This document shows, in pieces, positions 29,183 through 35,769 of a stretch of DNA of 64,000 nucleotides (positions are counted from its first letter, which is position 1; the number at the start of each line of letters is the position of its first letter). The stretch lies in assembly GCA_050305975.1 (NCBI GenBank), contig JBNLGI010000188.1, positions 1 to 64,000 on the forward strand, in the 5' to 3' direction. Under the pieces are notes generated by a model. It was given only the letters and a program-made list of their open reading frames with translations. It did not search any database and had not been told where the DNA came from. The stretch comes from Thiodiazotropha sp050305975. Lineage in GTDB: Bacteria; Pseudomonadota; Gammaproteobacteria; Chromatiales; Chromatiaceae. A program made the translations under genes and the position numbers.

Positions 29183-29215
29183 CGGCCCCGGGCAGGAGAT
29201 CGCGGGTCGGGGCCG
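29183..29215 (+). other. GC-rich hairpin in the leader of the ODP gene
   Basis: CGGCCCC (29183-29189) pairs with GGGGCCG (29209-29215), 31 bases before the ATG. There is no T run after it, so it is more likely a 5' leader structure than a terminator. Confidence 0.4.
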
Positions 29216-29245
29216 ATTCAGTCATACGAGAGAAGTCTTCAAGTT

Positions 29246-30004
29246 ATGTCAGTCGAGCTATTCAACAACGGCAGCCACATCTGTGTTGCCTTCAGGGATC
29301 TGGTCAACGGAGAGGCTGTCCAGGCAAATCAGTTTCTGATCTACGACCATCAGCACGCGGCGCTGATCGACCCGGGCGGAGAGTTGACCTATTCGCGGTT
29401 GTTCATGGCCATCAGTGACTATATGAATGTCAAGAAGCTCGACTACGTGGTGGCCTCGCATCAGGATCCGGATATCGTCGCCTCGGTCAACAAGTGGCTG
29501 GTGGGCACGGACTGTAAAGTGGTGGTGCCCGCCCTGTGGGAACGTTTCATCCCCCACTTCACCCGTCCCGGCCGCCTGGTGGATCGGGTGGTGCCGATTC
29601 CGGATGAAGGGACCAACCTGGAGTTGGGCAATATCCGCCTGATGGCGCTACCGGCCCATTTCCTCCACGCCGAGGGTAATTTCCAGTTTTACGATCCGAT
29701 CAGTCGCATCCTCTTTTCAGGCGACCTGGGCGCCAACCTGCCACCGGGCGATCTCAACAAACCGGCCAAGAGCATCGGGGAGCTGATGCCCTATATGGAA
29801 GGTTTTCACAAGCGCTACATGAACTCCAACAAGGTCTGCCGGCTCTGGGCCAACATGGTGCGTCAGCTCGACATCGATATGATCGTGCCCCAGCACGGTC
29901 GTGCCTTTATCGGCCGCAAGGCGGTGACCGAGTTCATCAACTGGATCGAAGGTCTGCAGTGCGGCGTCGATCTGGTGACCCAGGACAACTACCGACTGCC
30001 CTAA
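29246..30004 (+). CDS. ODP-type diiron metallo-beta-lactamase-fold protein
   Basis: A 252-residue protein with the beta-lactamase-like fold of flavodiiron proteins but no flavodoxin domain. Iron ligands are visible in order: SHQDPDI (His-x-Asp-x-Asp type), HFLHAEGNF, FSGDLGANL, and VPQHGRAFIG. Stand-alone proteins of this kind (ODP family) bind oxygen at a diiron site and some act as oxygen sensors for chemotaxis. Catalytic use is also possible. Its stop lies 28 bases from the end of a convergent PDC sensor gene, but a functional link is only inference. Confidence 0.85.
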   Translation: MSVELFNNGSHICVAFRDLVNGEAVQANQFLIYDHQHAALIDPGGELTYSRLFMAISDYMNVKKLDYVVASHQDPDIVASVNKWLVGTDCKVVVPALWERFIPHFTRPGRLVDRVVPIPDEGTNLELGNIRLMALPAHFLHAEGNFQFYDPISRILFSGDLGANLPPGDLNKPAKSIGELMPYMEGFHKRYMNSNKVCRLWANMVRQLDIDMIVPQHGRAFIGRKAVTEFINWIEGLQCGVDLVTQDNYRLP

Positions 30005-30032
30005 GCCCGCAGCCGTCGTAAGCCCAAAGCCG

Positions 30033-31016
30033 TCAGCCGGCGTCGCTCTGCGCGCGCGCCTGCTGACGGTCGGCGGCCAACTCCCCGATCCAGAAGCCCA
30101 GGTTCTTTTCCAGGAACTCCGTCACCGGCATGTAGTGGGAGCCGTCACAGGAGAAGGTCAATCCCAGCATGCCGTTCATGATGTTGATCGAGGCACTGCG
30201 CAGATAGATGGTCTCATCGGCAAAGCGTAGCGCCTTGAACTCCTCCAACACCTCGCGGATCTGCGTCGTAGTGACCTTGGCCCTCGCCGGATAGGGGTAG
30301 AGAGGGTAGGCCAACACGATATCGGGATTGATGATCTCCTCCACGCCATGGATGCGGTAGCTGTAGGGGTCCTCCATGAGCCAGAATGAGCAGCGGCCGC
30401 TGGAGTAGTGGAGCTTGCAGTGGAAGATGCCGTGATCCGACATCAGGGAGAGAATGGTCTCGTGCACCGAGTCGATGTTCTCATCCAGGCGGCTGGGTAT
30501 ACGCTGTTGCATGAACAGGGTGCCGCGCACCGCCGGATCGCCCTTGAACTGCTGCCAGTGGGGTTTGCGCTCGAAGCCGGCGATGTCGCCGACCAGCTTG
30601 TCGAGTGAGAAATCGGCGGCGATGAAACCCAGCAGCTCATCCCCGCACCGCACCGCCTGCAGAGCGGTGACGCACTCGCGGTCGCTGAACTGACTGTGGT
30701 AGACCGAGGAGAGCATGATGCCCTTGAAAGGCAGGTTGTTCTTGAGATAGGGGCGCTTGGAGAGATCCCTCCCCCGCCAGCTCTTGTCCGCTCGTCCCGC
30801 TTGAACCAGGGAGGAGATCTCCTGGCCATCCAGATCCCAGGCGTAGAGAAATTCGCACTTGGGAATGCTATCGATGTGGTCGAGCAACACCTGGTCGAGC
30901 CTGTCGGCGTTTTCCCAGGCGGCGACGCAATTTTCGGCCAGCTGTGAAAGCGGATCTCCGATTTCGCTGGCGAGGGCGTCTTTTTTATTCAGGATGATCT
31001 GTTGCAGTGCTGTCAT
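30033..31016 (-). CDS. PDC/Cache sensor domain-containing protein
   Basis: A 327-residue protein with a single PDC (Cache) fold, seen in ECVTALQAVRCGDELLGFIAADFSLDKLV with the usual aromatic-rich strand order (YLKNNLPFKGIMLSSVY). No membrane segments or output domain are visible, so it would be cytoplasmic and binding only, with a second alpha/beta part at the C-terminus. Ligand and partner unknown. A GAGGT ribosome site and a -10 box lie upstream. Confidence 0.75.
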   Translation of the reverse strand: MTALQQIILNKKDALASEIGDPLSQLAENCVAAWENADRLDQVLLDHIDSIPKCEFLYAWDLDGQEISSLVQAGRADKSWRGRDLSKRPYLKNNLPFKGIMLSSVYHSQFSDRECVTALQAVRCGDELLGFIAADFSLDKLVGDIAGFERKPHWQQFKGDPAVRGTLFMQQRIPSRLDENIDSVHETILSLMSDHGIFHCKLHYSSGRCSFWLMEDPYSYRIHGVEEIINPDIVLAYPLYPYPARAKVTTTQIREVLEEFKALRFADETIYLRSASINIMNGMLGLTFSCDGSHYMPVTEFLEKNLGFWIGELAADRQQARAQSDAG

Positions 31017-31039
31017 GAGTACCTCGAATCCGAGGTGGG

Positions 31040-31045
31040 ATTATA
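31040..31045 (-). promoter_or_regulatory. Possible -10 element of the PDC sensor gene
   Basis: TATAAT on the minus strand, 24 bases before the ATG of the PDC gene. No clear -35 box. Confidence 0.35.
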
Positions 31046-31162
31046 ACCCGACAGCGCCGGGTCGATGCGATCGGTCCGGTGGCAGTGAGAAGCTTCAGGC
31101 ATTTGCGTGTACAATGCCGAGCTTGCCAATCGAGACGGTTAATGCCGAGGACAGAGTAGACT

Positions 31163-32233
31163 GTGACCAGATTGAAGAACGATCGACTGCTGAAAGCCCT
31201 GTTACGTGAACCCGTGGACGTCACTCCGGTGTGGATGATGCGGCAGGCCGGGCGTTACCTGCCCGAGTATCGCGCCACCCGCGCCAAGGCGGGCAGTTTC
31301 ATGGATCTCTGCCGTAGCCCCGAGCTGGCCTGTGAAGTGACCATCCAGCCTCTCGATCGTTATCCTCTGGATGCGGCGATCCTCTTCTCCGATATCCTGA
31401 CGGTACCCGACGCCATGGGTCTGGGCCTCTATTTTACCGAAGGTGAGGGTCCCCACTTCGAACGCCCGGTGCAGGATGCCGCCGCCGTTCAGGCCCTCGG
31501 CCAGCCCGATATGGAACAGGACCTGGGGTATGTCATGGACGCGGTGCGCACCATCCGCCGCGAGCTCGACGGTCGGGTGCCGCTGATCGGTTTCAGCGGT
31601 AGCCCCTGGACCCTGGCCACCTACATGGTCGAGGGCGGCGGCACCAAGAACTTCTCCAAGGTCAAGGGCATGATGTTCGACCGTCCGCAGCTGATGCACC
31701 AGCTGCTGGACAAGGTCAGCGAGACGGTGACCACCTATCTGAATGCGCAGATCGCCGCCGGCGCTCAGGCGGTGATGATCTTCGATACCTGGGGCGGCGT
31801 GCTCACGCCACAGCACTACCAGGCCTTCTCCCTCGACTATATGCAGCGAATCGTCGATGGCCTAACCCGGGAGGCCGAGGGGCGTCGGGTCCCGGTGATC
31901 CTCTTCACCAAGGGCGGTGGTCTCTGGCTCGAGCAGATGGCCGACACCGGCTGCGATGCTCTCGGCATCGATTGGACTCTGAACCTGGCCGATGCCCGGG
32001 CGCGGGTCGGAGGCCGGGTGGCGCTGCAGGGGAATCTCGACCCCTGCACCCTCTACGCCTCTCCGGAACGTATTCGCGAGGAGGTGGCCCAGGTGCTGGC
32101 CAGCTATGGCCAGGGCAGTGGCCATGTCTTCAATCTGGGTCACGGGATTCATCCCGAGATCGATCCTGAACGCGCCGGCGTCTTCGTCGATGCGGTACAC
32201 GAGCTGAGCCGGGCTTATCACGAAGGATCGTAA
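31163..32233 (+). CDS. hemE: Uroporphyrinogen decarboxylase
   Basis: A 356-residue heme-pathway enzyme that decarboxylates uroporphyrinogen III to coproporphyrinogen III. The signatures are PVWMMRQAGRYLPEYRATR, LFSDILTVPDAMG, GFSGSPWTLATYMVEGG and HVFNLGHGIHPEIDPE. GTG start at 31163; GAGG lies 12 bases upstream. A weak TACAAT at 31110 may be its -10. Divergent from the PDC gene. Confidence 0.97.
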   Translation: MTRLKNDRLLKALLREPVDVTPVWMMRQAGRYLPEYRATRAKAGSFMDLCRSPELACEVTIQPLDRYPLDAAILFSDILTVPDAMGLGLYFTEGEGPHFERPVQDAAAVQALGQPDMEQDLGYVMDAVRTIRRELDGRVPLIGFSGSPWTLATYMVEGGGTKNFSKVKGMMFDRPQLMHQLLDKVSETVTTYLNAQIAAGAQAVMIFDTWGGVLTPQHYQAFSLDYMQRIVDGLTREAEGRRVPVILFTKGGGLWLEQMADTGCDALGIDWTLNLADARARVGGRVALQGNLDPCTLYASPERIREEVAQVLASYGQGSGHVFNLGHGIHPEIDPERAGVFVDAVHELSRAYHEGS

Positions 32234-32243
32234 AAAAGATAGA

Positions 32244-32409
32244 TCGCAAAGGCCGCTAAGAAGCGCGGAGACCGCAAAGGAAGTTATCCTCTCTACTCCT
32301 GATTCAGCTTTGGTCAAAAAGTAGAGAGGAGTCGAACGCGGTTCCAAGCGGCGGACCATCCCATAATAATCTTGGCGTTCATTGCGCTTCATGGCGTGCT
32401 TTGCGTTAT
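32244..32409. repeat. Inverted-repeat element between hemE and the 3-HIB dehydrogenase gene
   Basis: The ends (32244-32282 and 32371-32409) are imperfect inverted repeats built on CGCAAAG and GAAGCGC blocks, of the CGCAAAG type often found dispersed in proteobacterial genomes. Inside, TCCTCTCTACT (32287-32297) and AGTAGAGAGGA (32320-32330) form an 11-bp stem. It looks like a small non-coding repeat of MITE/REP type. No protein is encoded. Confidence 0.5.
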
Positions 32410-32442
32410 GCTTTCCGAACTCATTCCCTGGGAGCGCTGTGT

Positions 32443-33330
32443 ATGAAAATCACTCTCCTCGGCCTCGGACTGATGGGGCGGCCGATCGCACTGCGCCTGG
32501 TCCACTGCGGTCACGACGTGGTGGCCTGGAACCGTTCGCCGGAGCCGTTGGAGCGAGCCGCCGAAGCGGGGCTGAGCACCGAGGCGGACTTGGCCCGGGC
32601 GGTGGAACAGAGCGAGGTGATCATCCTCACCCTGAGTGATGCGACAGCGATCGAGAGCGTGCTCTTCGATCCCGCCCTAGTGCCACTGCTGCAGGGCAAG
32701 ACCCTGCTGCAGATGGGCACCATCGCCCCCAACGAGAGCCGCGCCATCGCCAAGCGTGTGTCGGAAGCGGGAGCCGAATATCTCGAGGCGCCGGTGCTCG
32801 GCAGCATTCCCGAAGCCCGCTCCGGTCAGTTGATCGTGATGGCCGCAGGCGCGGAACCGGCCTACCAGCATTGCTTGCTGATGCTGCGCTGTCTCGGCAA
32901 GGATGTGGAGCTGATAGGGTCCGTCGGCCAGGCCGCGGCCATGAAGCTGGCGATGAACCAATTGATCGCCGCGCTCACCGCCGGATTCTCCCAAAGCCTG
33001 GGACTGATCCGCGCCGAGGGCGTGGATGTGGATCAGTTCATGGGGCTGTTGCGCGAGAGTGCGCTCTATGCGCCCACCTTCGATAAAAAGCTGCAGAAAT
33101 TCATCGAGCACGACTACAGCCATCCCAACTTTCCCCTCAAACACCTGATCAAGGACCTCGGCCTGTTCAAGCAGGTGGCCGAGGATTCGGGTATCGATGC
33201 GGCGATATCCGACGCCATGCTTTCGGTGTTTCTGAAAGGCCAGCAGGCGGGCTACGGGGATGAGGACTACTCATCGCTCTACGAAGCGATCAATCCGGGT
33301 TTCGATGCGGAGACCGACACCGGATGTTGA
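32443..33330 (+). CDS. 3-hydroxyisobutyrate dehydrogenase family NAD(P)-binding protein
   Basis: A 295-residue beta-hydroxyacid dehydrogenase. The Rossmann motif is MKITLLGLGLMGRPIALRLV, the substrate-binding stretch is LEAPVLGSIPEARSGQLIVM, and the catalytic Lys lies in GQAAAMKLAMNQLIAA, followed by the C-terminal all-helical domain. Such enzymes reduce small aldehyde acids (succinic semialdehyde, tartronate semialdehyde, glyoxylate); which one cannot be told. ATG 32443 has GGGAG upstream; a longer frame to 32401 has none. Confidence 0.88.
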   Translation: MKITLLGLGLMGRPIALRLVHCGHDVVAWNRSPEPLERAAEAGLSTEADLARAVEQSEVIILTLSDATAIESVLFDPALVPLLQGKTLLQMGTIAPNESRAIAKRVSEAGAEYLEAPVLGSIPEARSGQLIVMAAGAEPAYQHCLLMLRCLGKDVELIGSVGQAAAMKLAMNQLIAALTAGFSQSLGLIRAEGVDVDQFMGLLRESALYAPTFDKKLQKFIEHDYSHPNFPLKHLIKDLGLFKQVAEDSGIDAAISDAMLSVFLKGQQAGYGDEDYSSLYEAINPGFDAETDTGC

Positions 33331-33334
33331 GTTT

Positions 33335-33357
33335 GCGCGGGGCGCGGCGCCCCGCGC
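33335..33357. other. Perfect GC palindrome between convergent genes
   Basis: GCGCGGGGCGC and GCGCCCCGCGC are separated by one base, forming a strong hairpin between the dehydrogenase stop and the end of the small membrane gene. No T run on either side. It may act as a bidirectional end or RNA-stability element. Confidence 0.45.
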
Positions 33358-33365
33358 CGTGTAGG

Positions 33366-33446
33366 CTAACTCACGAGCAAGGCGACGACGATGCCGAGAA
33401 CGAGTAGGCCTAGGGAGCCGAGAATGGCTTTGTCACTGCCTAACAT
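33366..33446 (-). CDS. Tiny membrane protein 1 (26 residues), MLGSDKA family
   Basis: A 26-residue protein: an N-terminal MLGSDKAILG, then one hydrophobic helix of about 17 residues ending LLVS. A strong GGAGG ribosome site lies seven bases before the ATG. It has a paralogue at 34045-34128. Across codons 2-7 the two genes share the same six residues although five of the six codons differ, a pattern of purifying selection on the protein. Family unknown to me; it resembles other one-helix bacterial small proteins in shape only. The converse possibility, chance ORFs, is made unlikely by the shared ribosome sites and synonymous changes. Confidence 0.8.
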   Translation of the reverse strand: MLGSDKAILGSLGLLVLGIVVALLVS

Positions 33447-33661
33447 GGTTGACCTCCTTCGATGACGTTTGCCGTTGAAAAAACCCAATGCGGTGTTGGG
33501 TACGGGATGGTGAACCAGGGTCCACCAGTTACAGTTGAGACATGATGTCATCCCAGAGGTTTTCAACTTTTTTACTGAAAAATACAGGGTTTTTTACTCA
33601 ATCCGCAGCTATCTGTCAGTGGACTTGCAGGTATGAAAACGACTGTGCGCAAGGCTTTCTC

Positions 33662-33979
33662 ATGAAACTGAACGATCCTTTCGGGCGTCTGGAGACGCGA
33701 CATCAAAAGGGTTATGAATCGATGCGGGAGGCCCTTCGTCAGGGAGGCATCACCACACCGGAAGCGGCCCGGGAGGTGATGCGACAGGCCGAACGACGGG
33801 CAGTGAGCCTGATAGCGATCAGCGTGGCGGTACTGCTGATAACGTCGCTCCTGTTGCCGAAGATGGCGCCGTTGGCGCTGGGACTGGGGCTGTTTCTGCT
33901 GGTCTGGGTCGCGACCTCGACCCTGAATGGCCGGCGCTACATCAAGCGCTATATCGAAGAGGAACTCAAAACGCCATGA
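33662..33979 (+). CDS. Small membrane protein with two transmembrane helices
   Basis: A 105-residue protein of unknown function. A charged N-terminal part (MKLNDPFGRLETRHQKGYES) and a short helical stretch precede two membrane helices (about residues 48-64 and 68-84), followed by a basic tail (RRYIKRYIEEELKTP). The start at 33662 is preferred; the longer frame from 33542 has no ribosome site. It lies between the two tiny MLGSDKA genes on the opposite strand. Confidence 0.65.
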   Translation: MKLNDPFGRLETRHQKGYESMREALRQGGITTPEAAREVMRQAERRAVSLIAISVAVLLITSLLLPKMAPLALGLGLFLLVWVATSTLNGRRYIKRYIEEELKTP

Positions 33980-34044
33980 TGGCGGCGTGTGGCGCTTGAG
34001 CGATGGGAGTGTCTCGGGGCGGGATCTCTCCCGCCCCGGCTGAA

Positions 34045-34128
34045 TCATCCGATAAGCGCTATAGAGACGACGATACCGATGATGAGAATGGCGAAAGCGC
34101 CGAGCAGAGCCTTATCACTTCCAAGCAT
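34045..34128 (-). CDS. Tiny membrane protein 2 (27 residues), MLGSDKA family
   Basis: A 27-residue paralogue of the gene at 33366-33446: the first seven residues are identical, and the middle GIVV is shared. The rest is a single hydrophobic helix ending IALIG. GGAGG lies eight bases before the ATG, and the leader repeats the sequence ACGTCAT seen before paralogue 1. No annotation-sized ORF covers it. Both read leftwards, flanking the two-helix gene on the other strand. Confidence 0.8.
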   Translation of the reverse strand: MLGSDKALLGAFAILIIGIVVSIALIG

Positions 34129-34464
34129 GGTCTGGTCCTCCAAATGACGTACTGTTTGACAAGGAACCATCCGATACCGCTGAGGGGCATAGGATGATTT
34201 TATGACTGCGCTCAAGAATGTAATGAATCGGCGGCGGCGTTTAACTGACATCGGTCAATAAACCACGATTATTTTAGGGGTAATGTGGCGGCCATCGTGT
34301 GCTGAAAGCGGCTACGATGCTGAGCAACAAGCCTTACCTCGTCTTTGAAAGGCGCAGGAAAGGTTTCGAATTCCCGGCTCGATGGCTGCCCTTTCAGCGC
34401 GATTTCGTGTTAAAAAGAGCCCTCAATCGACAGGGGACGAGAGATCCCCGTTCAGGGGTCAAAC
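34129..34464. other. Non-coding gap upstream of tiny membrane gene 2
   Basis: About 336 bases with no gene I can support. It holds the promoter side of the leftward tiny gene and the leader of the rightward 226-residue gene. An imperfect TTGAGC and TATGCC pair with 18-base spacing on the minus strand is a weak promoter candidate. Confidence 0.4.
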
Positions 34465-35145
34465 ATGCGTCTGTTCACCAGCGAACTGCCCGGCCGGCAC
34501 GAACGCCACCTGCTCAGAAAGCAGGACAATCCACTCTTTCCCGAAGCCCAGAGAACCATCAGTCAGAGTGAGTTGACCGAGGCCCAGCGTCTCGATCACG
34601 AGGAGTTGGAGGCCTATATCCGGGACCTGCGCAAACTGGTCGGCGAGGCCGTTGCGCTGGGACCTCATGAACAGAGCGACGTCATCCTCGAGCTCAAGGA
34701 ACGACTCGACCAGGCCTATGAAACCGCCTGTCGCCTGGCGGACGACCAGAGCCCCAACAAGGAGGCGATCCGCAAACTGGTGGCGGTGATCATGCGCGCG
34801 GTTTGGCAAGGGGCCGGCAACGACACCCTGGCGCATCAGGAGCTGGAGCAGGAAGAGGCCGCCCGCGCGGCCCACTACGAGCTGCTGGAAACCCCGCTGG
34901 TGGCCGACCTGCTCGACCCCGAATCGCTGATTCAGGCCGATGATCTGCTGGCGGTGCTGTTGAGCGCGGAGCGGGAGGGGTTCGAGGCGGCCGTCACCCT
35001 GTTCGATCCGGGTCAGCTCAGAGCGCTGTGCGAACAGGGCGCGACGTTGAAACGGGACGGCGAGGCGCTTGATGCCCTGCCCGGCGCCCGCGAACGGCTG
35101 GCTGAGCTGGAGCAGCTGCTCTCCTCGCTCGGCGGCAACGCCTGA
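34465..35145 (+). CDS. Hypothetical helical protein
   Basis: A 226-residue soluble, acidic, mostly helical protein of unknown function. It starts RLFTSELPGRHERHLLRKQD, has a helical middle (EELEAYIRDLRKLVGEAVAL) and a long helical end (LDALPGARERLAELEQLLSS). No motif is recognised. It is preceded by AGGGG at seven bases. It may be a conserved protein of its lineage; no functional clue from neighbours. Confidence 0.65.
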   Translation: MRLFTSELPGRHERHLLRKQDNPLFPEAQRTISQSELTEAQRLDHEELEAYIRDLRKLVGEAVALGPHEQSDVILELKERLDQAYETACRLADDQSPNKEAIRKLVAVIMRAVWQGAGNDTLAHQELEQEEAARAAHYELLETPLVADLLDPESLIQADDLLAVLLSAEREGFEAAVTLFDPGQLRALCEQGATLKRDGEALDALPGARERLAELEQLLSSLGGNA

Positions 35146-35165
35146 GGATTGTTCCCCGCCGCGGT

Positions 35166-35627
35166 CTATTGCCGACCAAAGTGGGCGGCGATCGCCTCGG
35201 CGCACTCGCCGTTTGCGGCGTCGAACGCCACCGGCGCCCCTTGGGGGGAGATGCAGCTGATGGTCAGCAGGCGATCTTCGGTAATGCCCACCACTCGCAT
35301 CACCCGCATCGGATTGGCGCTGTAGCTGAGGTCGATCACCGCCAGCTGATGCTCACCGCGCCGTTCGTAGCGGCCGCTCGCCATGGCGTGGCTGATGCGC
35401 TCCCGGGGCGGAATGTTATTGCGGTCATAGGCCTGTTGCAGGCTGGCCTCCGCCGCCTGGCGGGTCTCCTCCACGAGCTGCTGCAGATAGCCCTGATCGA
35501 ACGAGGTGTCGCTCAGGCCCGCAGCCGGCTGTTCGCTGACCTTGACGTTGGAAGGCCCCAGATCGATATCGCAGGCAGTCAGCAGCAGCAGGCTCGAACA
35601 GAGAAGAATGGGCAGAGATTTCATCAT
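35166..35627 (-). CDS. Predicted lipoprotein
   Basis: A 153-residue lipoprotein with the signal KSLPILLCSSLLLLTAC and lipobox LTAC (cysteine acylated). The mature part has a helical stretch (QQLVEETRQAAEASLQQA) and then a beta-rich end. Function unknown. It converges on the 226-residue gene with a 20-base gap. Start is either of the two leading methionines. Confidence 0.75.
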   Translation of the reverse strand: MMKSLPILLCSSLLLLTACDIDLGPSNVKVSEQPAAGLSDTSFDQGYLQQLVEETRQAAEASLQQAYDRNNIPPRERISHAMASGRYERRGEHQLAVIDLSYSANPMRVMRVVGITEDRLLTISCISPQGAPVAFDAANGECAEAIAAHFGRQ

Positions 35628-35679
35628 GGCCCGACATTCTACAGGGATAGCTCAGTGGTGCCAGCAGCGAAGCGATTTT

Positions 35680-35714
35680 GTAGCCCGGATTCCGCTAGGC
35701 TGCATCCGGGCTAC
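35680..35714. repeat. REP-like palindromic repeat
   Basis: GTAGCCCGGAT (35680-35690) and ATCCGGGCTAC (35704-35714) form an exact 11-bp inverted repeat. GTAGCCCGGAT hairpins of this type are scattered through many gammaproteobacterial genomes. Confidence 0.65.
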
Positions 35715-35769
35715 GAGGTGGAGTGTGGCGCCGGGTCCTGCTCACACTGCTCGCTATCGGTTCCGTCCA

